Origin: an uncultured Phycisphaerales bacterium
Lineage (GTDB): Bacteria > Planctomycetota > Phycisphaerae > WQYP01
Reading direction: 5' to 3'
DNA: 27,153 nucleotides
Assembly (NCBI GenBank): GCA_903868035.1
Contig: CAIPTQ010000295.1
Coordinates: forward strand, 1 to 27,153
Position numbers and translations under genes: made by a program. This document shows positions 16,566 through 23,335 of the stretch, piece after piece (position 1 is the first letter of the stretch; the number at the start of each line of letters is the position of its first letter). The notes under the pieces are model-generated. The model did not search any database, was not told the DNA's origin, and worked only from the letters and a program-made list of their open reading frames with translations.

Positions 16566-17025
16566 GCGCATCCTCTTCTAAAAGGCGCTCGACCTTGTTC
16601 TGGGTCATGCGCCCGTACACGGTGTTGTCCTTGACCACGGCCGGCGCCAGGGCACAGGAACCCAGGCACATCACGCGTTCCAGGCTGAACTTGCCGTCGG
16701 CGGTGGTGTGGCCGGGTTCGATGCCCAGGCGGCGGCTGATGGAGTCCAGCAGATTGTCGCCGCCCCGCACGTGGCAGGCGGTGCCTTCGCAGACTTTCAG
16801 GCAGTGCCGGCCGGGTTTGTGGAAGCGGAACTGGGAGTAGAAGGTGGCCACGCTGAACACGTCGTGGACCGAGAGGTTGAAATGGTCGGCGGTGTGCTGA
16901 AAGGCCTCGGGCGGAAGGAAGCCAAAGGTGTTCTGCACCTCCTGCAGCACGGGGATGAGGTTCTCGTGCGCATGGTCGAAGCGTTGCAGCAGATGGTCGA
17001 GCTGGGGCATGGCGCGGGCGGTCAT
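16504..17025 (-). CDS. HydC/NuoE-like [2Fe-2S] subunit
   Basis: 173 residues from ATG 17025, which has GGAG about 7 bases upstream; a longer TTG-started form (17070) is less likely. Thioredoxin-fold [2Fe-2S] protein of the NuoE family: cluster ligands Cys79 and Cys84 (KVCEGTACHVRG) and Cys120 and Cys124 (CLGSCALAP). The N-terminal helical region HENLIPVLQEVQNTFGFLP is typical. It pairs with the HydB-like subunit. The last 20 or so residues extend past the usual family end and overlap the hydB-like start by about 62 bp, suggesting a read-on tail. Confidence 0.92.
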   Translation of the reverse strand: MTARAMPQLDHLLQRFDHAHENLIPVLQEVQNTFGFLPPEAFQHTADHFNLSVHDVFSVATFYSQFRFHKPGRHCLKVCEGTACHVRGGDNLLDSISRRLGIEPGHTTADGKFSLERVMCLGSCALAPAVVKDNTVYGRMTQNKVERLLEEDAHDPVATPAAGDARLESIRSH

Positions 17026-17076
17026 ATTGGGCTCCGGGGGGTAAGGGTGGGCGGAAAACTCCGGGTACAAAAAGAA

Positions 17077-18099
17077 TCAACCGACATTCCAGGTTTCGGC
17101 GCCGGTGAGCAGCTCCTCGATGTCGCCCGCGCCGCGGCGCGCCACGGCGGTGTCGATCTGCTCGTGGACGACCTGGTTGTAAACCGGCCGTGCGACATCG
17201 CGGAACACGCCCATGGGTTCGGGGAATTCGGGGTAGCGCATGCGGCTCAGGAGGAACGCCAGCGAGGGCTCGGGGGCATGTTCATCGTGGTGGAGGAGCT
17301 GCGCGGGGTCGAGGCCGGCCAGGGGGACGATTTCGTGGTTCAAGCCGTTGAGGCGGATGCCCTTGTCGCGCTGGTTGCCGAAGATCAAGGGCTTGCCGTG
17401 TTCGAGGTAGAGGGTGTTTTCGGCGCGGACGTCGCGGCCGTTGATGTAGTCGAAGGCCCCGTCGTTGAAGATCACGCAGTTCTGGTAGATTTCGACGAAG
17501 GCCGTGCCCACGTGCCGGGCGGCGCGTTCCAGGACGTATTCCAGGTGCTTGCCGTCGCCGTCGATGGTGCGCGCCGCGAAGCTGGCCTCGGCGCCGAGGG
17601 CGATGGAGATCGGCCGGATGGGGGCTTCCAGCGTGCCGCCGGGGCTGGACTTGGTGACTTTTCCCTGTTCGCTGGTGGGCGAATACTGGCCCTTGGTCAG
17701 GCCGTAGATGCGGTTGTTGAACAGCAGCACCTTGACATCGATGTTGCGGCGCAGCAAATGCAGGAGGTGATTGCCGCCGATGGACAGCGCGTCGCCGTCG
17801 CCGGTGATGATCCACACGGAGAGGTCCGGGCGCGCGAGCTTCAGGCCGCTGGCGATGGTCGCGGCGCGGCCGTGGATCGAGTGGAAGCCGTAGGTGTTCA
17901 TGTAATAGGGAAAGCGGCTCGAGCAGCCAATGCCCGAGACGAAGACGGTCTGGCTGCGGTCACAGCCCAGGCGCGCCAGCACCTTGCGGACGTTGGCCAG
18001 CACGGAATAGCCGCCGCAGCCGGGGCACCAGCGCACTTCGGCGGAGCTGGCGAAATCGGCGGGCTTCAACGGCAGGGGCATCGTTGGGGTGGCGCTCAT
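17077..18099 (-). CDS. korB: 2-oxoglutarate (2-oxoacid):ferredoxin oxidoreductase beta subunit
   Basis: 340 residues from ATG 18099; a GTG 14 codons upstream (18141) is possible, and neither has a strong ribosome site. The thiamine-diphosphate-binding subunit: RWCPGCGGYSVL with Cys25 and Cys28 for [4Fe-4S], IHGRAATIASGLKLARPDL, and the ThDP/Mg motif GDGDALSIGGNHL followed by NNRIYGLTKGQYSPTSE. The latter wording is that of two-subunit 2-oxoglutarate-type enzymes rather than pyruvate enzymes, though substrate cannot be fixed from sequence. Works with KorA upstream: 2-oxoacid + CoA + oxidised ferredoxin to acyl-CoA + CO2 + reduced ferredoxin, or the reverse. Located 51 bp before the hydC-like gene in the same operon. 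Confidence 0.93.
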   Translation of the reverse strand: MSATPTMPLPLKPADFASSAEVRWCPGCGGYSVLANVRKVLARLGCDRSQTVFVSGIGCSSRFPYYMNTYGFHSIHGRAATIASGLKLARPDLSVWIITGDGDALSIGGNHLLHLLRRNIDVKVLLFNNRIYGLTKGQYSPTSEQGKVTKSSPGGTLEAPIRPISIALGAEASFAARTIDGDGKHLEYVLERAARHVGTAFVEIYQNCVIFNDGAFDYINGRDVRAENTLYLEHGKPLIFGNQRDKGIRLNGLNHEIVPLAGLDPAQLLHHDEHAPEPSLAFLLSRMRYPEFPEPMGVFRDVARPVYNQVVHEQIDTAVARRGAGDIEELLTGAETWNVG

Positions 18100-18150
18100 T
18101 TTTGGGTCTCGCAGTTGGCGGTGGTTGACGGATTCGTACACACGCGGCGG

Positions 18151-20148
18151 TCAGACGTCGGCGGAGGAGCAATAATCACTCCGGGAATGCACGAGCGGTT
18201 GGGCCTTGCGCTCCGGAACGTAGATGGGATCCTGGGGGATTTCGCGGGCGGCGGCGCGCCGCTCCGCGGTGTCGCCAGCCAGCATCTGCTTGACGCGCCG
18301 GACCAGTTCGCCGACGGTGAACGGCTGGCCCTGCACCTTGCTGAGAACCTGGGCATCGACCAGGTATTGGGCCCGCAGCATGTGCGCAAGCTGGCCCAGA
18401 TTGAGCTCGGCCACGATGATCCTGGCGAAATGGCTCATGCGCTCGGCCAGATCCTCCGGCAGCGGGTTGAGATAGCGCAGTTGGCAGGCGGACACGCGGA
18501 GGCCTTCCTTCTGGAGCTCCATCGTGGCGACCTTGAGCGCCCCGTACGTGCCGCCCCAGCCGATGAGCAGCACATCGCCGGTGTGGGCGCCGGTCCAGAT
18601 GTACGCGGGGCCGGCGGGCTTGATGCCGGCGATCTTGGCGGCGCGCAACTGGGTCATCTGTTCGTGATTGGCCGGCTCGTAGGAGACCGTGCCGGTGACA
18701 TCCTGTTTTTCCAGGCCGCCGATGCGATGCTCATAGCCCGGCGTTCCGGGGATGGCCCACGGCCGCACCAGGTCCGCGTCGCGCGCGTAGGGTTTGAACG
18801 GCCCGGTGAGCGGCGCGGTGGGGTGATGCACCTCAATGCGGGGCAGCGCGGCGACGCTGGGAATTTTCCACGGCTCGGCGCTGTTGCCCACGTAGCCGTC
18901 GCTCAGCAGGAGCACGGGGGTCATGTATTGGATGGCGATGCGGCAGGCTTCGATGGCCGCGGCATAACAGTCGGTGGGGCTGGCGGCGGCGATGATCGGC
19001 ACGGGGCTTTCGCCGTTGCGCCCGAACATCGCCTGGAACAGGTCGGATTGCTCGGTCTTGGTGGGCAGGCCCGTGCTGGGCCCGCCGCGCTGCACGTCGA
19101 TGATGACCACGGGCAGTTCGGTCATGACGGCCAGGTTGATGGCCTCGGTCTTGAGCGCCAGGCCCGGCCCGGACGTGCCGGTGACCGCCAGCGCCCCGCC
19201 GTAGGCCGCGCCGATGGCCGCGCCCATGGCGCAGATCTCGTCCTCGGCCTGGAAGGTGATGACGCGAAAGTGCCGGAGCGCCGTGAGTTCGTGGAGCACT
19301 TCGGTGGCGGGCGTGATGGGATAGGAGGGATACACCAGTTGTTTGCCGGCCAGGTGCGCCGCGGTCACCAGGCCCAGCACCAGCGCCTCGTTGCCGGTGA
19401 TCTTGCGGTAGGTGCCCGGGGGCAGGTTGGCCTTGGGGACGTGGTACTGCTCGGCGAAGAGTTCGGCGGTCTCGCCGTAGTTGTAGCCGGCCCGGAGGGA
19501 GAGTTCATCCGCCTGGGCCATCTGCGGGTTCTTGGCGCCGAACTTGCGCTGGATGTACTGCAGCGTGGACGTGAGGGGGCGGTCGTAGAGCCAGTAGACC
19601 AGCCCCAGGCCGAAGAAATTCTTGCACTGGTCCACCTGGCGCGGGGACAGGCCGACGAAGCGGACGGCCAGCGCGTTGAGCGTGTCGATGGGCACCTTGA
19701 TGACGCGGTAGAGCTGGAGGGAGTTGTCCGCGAGGGGGTTGGCCTCGTAGCCGGCCTTCTTGAGCTCGGCGGGGACGAAGGCGTTTTCGTTGACGATGAC
19801 CATGCCGCCGAGCTTGACGGATTTGATGTTGCTCTTGAGGGCGGCGGGGTTCATGGCGACCAGCGCGTCCACCTCGTCGCCGGGGGTGAAGATGTCGCTG
19901 CTGGAGAACTGGATTTGGTAGCCGCTGACGCCGGCGACGGTGCCCGCCGGCGCGCGGATTTCCGAGGGGTAGTCGGGGAAGGTGGAGATGTCGTTGCCCA
20001 GGTGCGCCGAAGTGTCGGAGAACTGCATGCCGGCGAGCTGCATGCCGTCGCCGGAGTCGCCGGCGAAGCGGATGACGACGGAGGGCAGGATGGTGGGTTT
20101 TTTCCGGGGGGTTTGGGGTTCGGTTTCAGCGAGATATTCGATGGTCAT
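18151..20148 (-). CDS. korA: 2-oxoglutarate (2-oxoacid):ferredoxin oxidoreductase alpha subunit, gamma-alpha fusion
   Basis: 665 residues from ATG 20148, with GAGG 6 bases upstream. An N-terminal gamma domain (about 22-200; [14 protein letters not shown] near the start) is fused to the alpha domain (about 250-560; [16 protein letters not shown], then [14 protein letters not shown] and [19 protein letters not shown]), and ends with a transketolase-C-like domain. This fused order is standard for KorA of the two-subunit enzymes. First gene of the minus-strand operon leading to the Hyd/Nfn hybrid complex. Coupled synthesis suggests that ferredoxin reduced here is the partner of the transhydrogenase. 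Confidence 0.94.
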   Translation of the reverse strand: MTIEYLAETEPQTPRKKPTILPSVVIRFAGDSGDGMQLAGMQFSDTSAHLGNDISTFPDYPSEIRAPAGTVAGVSGYQIQFSSSDIFTPGDEVDALVAMNPAALKSNIKSVKLGGMVIVNENAFVPAELKKAGYEANPLADNSLQLYRVIKVPIDTLNALAVRFVGLSPRQVDQCKNFFGLGLVYWLYDRPLTSTLQYIQRKFGAKNPQMAQADELSLRAGYNYGETAELFAEQYHVPKANLPPGTYRKITGNEALVLGLVTAAHLAGKQLVYPSYPITPATEVLHELTALRHFRVITFQAEDEICAMGAAIGAAYGGALAVTGTSGPGLALKTEAINLAVMTELPVVIIDVQRGGPSTGLPTKTEQSDLFQAMFGRNGESPVPIIAAASPTDCYAAAIEACRIAIQYMTPVLLLSDGYVGNSAEPWKIPSVAALPRIEVHHPTAPLTGPFKPYARDADLVRPWAIPGTPGYEHRIGGLEKQDVTGTVSYEPANHEQMTQLRAAKIAGIKPAGPAYIWTGAHTGDVLLIGWGGTYGALKVATMELQKEGLRVSACQLRYLNPLPEDLAERMSHFARIIVAELNLGQLAHMLRAQYLVDAQVLSKVQGQPFTVGELVRRVKQMLAGDTAERRAAAREIPQDPIYVPERKAQPLVHSRSDYCSSADV

Positions 20149-20268
20149 GTGAATCCTCAAAAAGCGCTGCGGGGTCAGGCAATGGACGCGAAGGTGGTTT
20201 GATTCCAGTGGCAGTCAATGATTATGAAGGTATGTGATCTTTGCATGAAAAAAAGGACGGTCTAGTAG

Positions 20269-20297
20269 TATTTAGCATCAAGAATGCAAAGAGTCAA
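20269..20297 (-). promoter_or_regulatory. Possible korA operon promoter
   Basis: Read on the minus strand, TTGACT (20297-20292), a 17-bp spacer and TAAATA (20274-20269) could be a sigma-70-type promoter about 120 nt upstream of korA. The -10 match is weak. Confidence 0.35.
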
Positions 20298-20587
20298 CTG
20301 AATTAATTGGAAAAAATAAGATAATATAGCCATTATTTCAAGGCCATATTCTCAAGTTTTAGTGGAATGTTTGTGAAATTTTTATTGTGAAGTTTTGCAC
20401 TATACGTGATATTGTGTAATAATTCACCAATGCTCTGTGATCTATGTATCAAGATGAAGAGGGGCGGCAAAGGGGCGATTCCTGTAATCGAGAACGTGGT
20501 GCGAAACTGCCCTGTATAAAACGAGTAGTTCCGGCCCACTTGTACATCATCCGGCTAATTGCGAGCAATATCCGTGCGCAAAATGTT

Positions 20588-20601
20588 GTGAAAATGTTCA
20601 C
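20588..20601. promoter_or_regulatory. Dyad GTGAA-N4-TTCAC (site 1)
   Basis: Perfect 5-4-5 inverted repeat with spacer AATG, the geometry of CRP/FNR-family operators. First of four related sites upstream of the cytochrome b/c operon. Confidence 0.5.
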
Positions 20602-20661
20602 TGGTTTGTTTCCCGACCAAGGTGCCGCACTATATGAATTGAATGGGGAATTCCACGGCAG

Positions 20662-20675
20662 GTGAACAATTTCAC
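20662..20675. promoter_or_regulatory. Dyad GTGAA-N4-TTCAC (site 2)
   Basis: Second perfect copy, spacer CAAT. Its centre is 74 bp from site 1, close to seven helical turns, so both lie on the same DNA face. Confidence 0.5.
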
Positions 20676-20786
20676 GGGCGGAGTCGCGTGCCGCGATTCC
20701 GGCGTTTGGGAACGTTCACCTATCCCGCGTTCTCTGAAATGAGGTGCCCCCTCTCATGTTGGCGGTGTGTCCCTCCCGGATATTCG

Positions 20787-20800
20787 GTGAACTATTTCAT
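20787..20800. promoter_or_regulatory. Dyad GTGAA-N4-TTCAT (site 3)
   Basis: One mismatch to the perfect dyad, spacer CTAT. Centred about 92 bp upstream of the start predicted from the TTGACA promoter, a class I activator position. Confidence 0.45.
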
Positions 20801-20818
20801 CATAGAGCAGCGGTGACC

Positions 20819-20832
20819 GCGAAATGTTTCAT
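20819..20832. promoter_or_regulatory. Dyad GCGAA-N4-TTCAT (site 4)
   Basis: Weaker copy with two changed outer bases, spacer ATGT. Centred about 60 bp upstream of the predicted start, near the classic -61.5 activator position, and 32 bp (three turns) from site 3. Confidence 0.4.
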
Positions 20833-20849
20833 GGCTGCGATATTCGGTA

Positions 20850-20879
20850 TTGACAAGTGCGTTACCCAAAACCTACGAT
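20850..20879 (+). promoter_or_regulatory. Sigma-70-like promoter for the cytochrome b/c operon
   Basis: TTGACA (20850-20855, consensus), an 18-bp spacer and TACGAT (20874-20879). Predicted start near 20886, giving a leader of about 180 nt. The spacer is one base over optimum and the -10 is imperfect, as is usual for an activator-dependent promoter. Confidence 0.5.
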
Positions 20880-20979
20880 GCGATTCCCAAGAATGGGGCA
20901 GGTCGCGCCGGGACAATGCCAACATTGGGACAAGCCAGACCAACGGGTCCATTATTCGACTACAAACACGCCTTTTCGC

Positions 20980-20994
20980 TGGCACGATATCTGC
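20980..20994 (+). promoter_or_regulatory. Sigma-54-like promoter for the cytochrome b/c operon
   Basis: TGGCACG-atat-CTGC matches the sigma-54 consensus with one change (CTGC for TTGC). GG at 20981-20982 and GC at 20993-20994 are exactly 10 bases apart. Predicted start near 21006, about 60 nt before the ATG at 21067. Confidence 0.65.
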
Positions 20995-21066
20995 GATACC
21001 ATGTCGGGAGCTTTTGCCGAAACGCGATGCATCACTGCGCCGGCGGTACACCCAAAAGAGGCAAAA

Positions 21067-23256
21067 ATGATGGTTCTTGAGCGAATTTCAAGGCTCATCG
21101 GCACGCGGTCACTCATCCTAATTGTGGCGTTGCTGGCCTGGTTTTTTTGTTCCGGGGGCACGCTCCGGGCGGAGGATGTTCCCAACGCGGATATCCAAAA
21201 CAAGCGCTGTTACAACTGCCACGGCGAAAGCACCATCGCCGGCATGCCGTATCGCGAGCGTTTGCAGATGGTGAACGCCGACAGCGCTCCGGCCACCGGT
21301 CCGGCCAAGCGGCCCGGACTCCACATCGCCAAGGACCATGATCCCCTGGGCGTATCGGTCCACAAGAACCTCGCCTGCGTCAGTTGCCACCCCGACGCTA
21401 ATCTCTTGCCGCACAACTGGATACAAGCCCCGGCCTCGTGCGACACCGGCCCCACTTGCCATGCCAAGCAGGTCGGCCAATACAAGCAGGGGTCCCATGC
21501 CGCAGCGGCGGCCAAGGGGGAGAAAAACGTTCCCAATTGTGTGACGTGCCACGGCGGACACGATATTTTGTCGAAAAAAGACCGTAATTCGCGAACATTT
21601 CCGCTTAATATCGTGTCAATTTGTGGAAACTGCCACGAACAACACATGGGCAAGACGTCCGGCGGGGCGGATGCGGCGGGGCAGGTGTCCAAATATCTGG
21701 AATCCGTGCATGGACGAGCGGTAACCAAAGCCGGCCTCATCGTCGCGGCCACCTGTGCGGACTGTCACGGCGAGCATGATGTGCATCCTTCACGGGATGC
21801 CCGGTCGCCGGTAAACCGCGTCAATGTGCCCGTAACCTGCGGTAAATGCCACGTGGGAATCATCGAAATATTCCAAAAAAGTGTCCACGGCGAGATTCCG
21901 GCGCAAAAAGGCGTGAAAGCGCCGGTCTGCTCGGACTGCCACACCGCCCACGAAATCTCCCGCACCTCCGCGCCGGCGTTTACGCGCGACATCGTGGCCG
22001 AGTGCGGCAGTTGCCACGACAAGCCCATGGCCGGCTCGAAGGAAAAGGCCAGCCTGTACGATACGTACCGGGCGAGCTATCACGGGCAGGTGACGAACCT
22101 GGGTTCCACGCGGGCGGCGCGCTGCAGCGACTGCCACGGGGCCCACAATGTCCGGCGGATCGACGATCCCCAAAGCCCGCTGAACGCGGCCAACAAGCTG
22201 GCGACCTGCCAGAAGTGCCACCCGGGCGCGGGCGTAAAGTTCGCGTCGTTCGCCCCGCACGCGGATTTCCGGAATTCCGCCCGGTATCCGATTCTGCATT
22301 ATGTCTACCTGTATTTTGTCATCATCATGAGCGCGAGTTTCGGGTTCTTCGGCCTGCACTGCGTGCTGTGGCTGGCGCGTTCGACGGTCGAACGAATCCG
22401 GCGCGGCCCCAACGCCGTCCATGCCCAACCGGATTATTCCAAGGGCGCCATCCGGCGGTTTACGCGGGTGGACCGCGTCAATCACGGCCTGGTGATCGTG
22501 ACCTTCTTCGGCTTGGCGCTCACGGGGCTGCCGCTGCTGTATGCGGACAAGGAATGGGGGCGGATGCTGGCGGGCATGTTCGGCGGCCCGCGTTCCTGCG
22601 GCATCATGCACCGCATCTTTGCCGTGATGCTGATCGGGAATTTCATCGCCCACGGGGTGGGGGTGGCGCGGCGGTTCCGGCGGATGGGCGTCAAAGCGAT
22701 GCTCCTGGGCCCGACGACGATGCTGCCGCGGTGGAAAGACCTCAAGGACTGTCTGGGGATGTTCCGGTGGTTTGCGGTGGGGGGGCACAAGCCGAAGTTC
22801 GACCGCTGGACATACTGGGAGAAATTCGATTATATGGCGGAGGTGGGCGGGTCGGGGATCATCGGCATCACGGGGCTGCTGCTCTGGTTCCCGGTGTTTT
22901 TCAGCAGCTATCTGCCGGGGTGGATGTTCAACGTCGCGTCCATCGTGCATGGCTTTGAGGCCTTGCTGGCGGTGGGGTTCATCTTCACGATTCACTTCTT
23001 CAACGCACATCTGCGGCTGGAGAAGTTCCCGGTGGATGACGTGATGTTCACCGGCTGCCTGCCGGAGGAGGAGTTCAAGCACGAGCGCGGGGCGGAGTAC
23101 GAGCGGGTCGCGGCCAGCGGCGAGCTCGCGAAGTTGCGCGTGGCCGCGCCGGCGGCGTGGTATCGGCACTTCGCGACGTTCATCGGGATCGCGGCGATGA
23201 CCGTCGGCACCATCATTGTGGCGCTGATCATTCTGGCGGCGGTGGGGATCATCTGA
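21067..23256 (+). CDS. Multiheme c / membrane cytochrome b fusion, CbcL-like quinol oxidoreductase candidate
   Basis: 730 residues from ATG 21067 (GAGG a few bases upstream; ATG 21070 also possible). The open frame continues 70 codons upstream, but that part holds the sigma-54 promoter and is not protein-like. Signal peptide about 1-35. A periplasmic domain has ten CXXCH sites plus one non-canonical Cys125-X5-Cys131-His132. From about residue 406 come membrane helices of a cytochrome b561/FdnI-like domain with likely heme b histidines in RVNHGLV, IMHRIF, IAHGVG, IVHGFEA and IHFFNAH. The c-plus-b build resembles Geobacter CbcL, which oxidises menaquinol during respiration to low-potential metal oxides. 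By analogy it would pass electrons from the quinone pool to periplasmic cytochromes; the family link is by architecture, not alignment. Confidence 0.85.
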   Translation: MMVLERISRLIGTRSLILIVALLAWFFCSGGTLRAEDVPNADIQNKRCYNCHGESTIAGMPYRERLQMVNADSAPATGPAKRPGLHIAKDHDPLGVSVHKNLACVSCHPDANLLPHNWIQAPASCDTGPTCHAKQVGQYKQGSHAAAAAKGEKNVPNCVTCHGGHDILSKKDRNSRTFPLNIVSICGNCHEQHMGKTSGGADAAGQVSKYLESVHGRAVTKAGLIVAATCADCHGEHDVHPSRDARSPVNRVNVPVTCGKCHVGIIEIFQKSVHGEIPAQKGVKAPVCSDCHTAHEISRTSAPAFTRDIVAECGSCHDKPMAGSKEKASLYDTYRASYHGQVTNLGSTRAARCSDCHGAHNVRRIDDPQSPLNAANKLATCQKCHPGAGVKFASFAPHADFRNSARYPILHYVYLYFVIIMSASFGFFGLHCVLWLARSTVERIRRGPNAVHAQPDYSKGAIRRFTRVDRVNHGLVIVTFFGLALTGLPLLYADKEWGRMLAGMFGGPRSCGIMHRIFAVMLIGNFIAHGVGVARRFRRMGVKAMLLGPTTMLPRWKDLKDCLGMFRWFAVGGHKPKFDRWTYWEKFDYMAEVGGSGIIGITGLLLWFPVFFSSYLPGWMFNVASIVHGFEALLAVGFIFTIHFFNAHLRLEKFPVDDVMFTGCLPEEEFKHERGAEYERVAASGELAKLRVAAPAAWYRHFATFIGIAAMTVGTIIVALIILAAVGII

Positions 23257-23261
23257 AGGAG

Positions 23262-23303
23262 CAATGACCAATGAACAATGAACAATGGACAATGGCGAAT
23301 GAA
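23262..23303. repeat. Heptanucleotide tandem repeat between two cytochrome genes
   Basis: Six 7-bp units: CAATGAC, CAATGAA twice, CAATGGA, CAATGGC and GAATGAA. Every unit carries an ATG and, since 7 is not a multiple of 3, these fall in all three frames. It fills most of the 79-bp gap between the cytochrome b/c gene and the NapC-like gene. Confidence 0.85.
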
Positions 23304-23335
23304 TGGATGCAAGATGAAAGACTACAAGGTGGCGT

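Larger units (their letters stand above)
20149..21066. other. 918-bp regulatory region between korA and the cytochrome b/c operon
   Basis: No supported gene. The half next to korA (about 20210-20430) is AT-rich, unlike the rest of the window. It contains a possible minus-strand korA promoter, a weak plus-strand TTGCAC-17-AATAAT pair (20395-20423), four related dyads, a direct repeat GATATTCGGT (20779-20788 and 20839-20848), a plus-strand sigma-70-like promoter and a sigma-54-like promoter. A 73-codon open frame at 20444-20665 lacks a ribosome site and recognisable features, and spans one of the dyads. Confidence 0.6.

Noticed and set aside
13902..16634. Plus-strand open frame of 910 codons
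   Set aside because: Antisense shadow of the well-supported hydB-like gene and the 5' part of the fusion gene.
12051..17025. Complex I (NuoEFG) or [FeFe]-hydrogenase
   Set aside because: No membrane Nuo subunits nearby, and the H-cluster cysteine motifs are absent from the NuoG-like protein.
16708..20202. Plus-strand open frame of 1164 codons
   Set aside because: Antisense shadow of hydC, korB and korA; composition is uniform Gly/Val/Ala/Asp and no domain is seen.
20444..20665. Possible 73-residue protein in the regulatory region
   Set aside because: No ribosome site, no signal or domain, and it contains an operator-like dyad.
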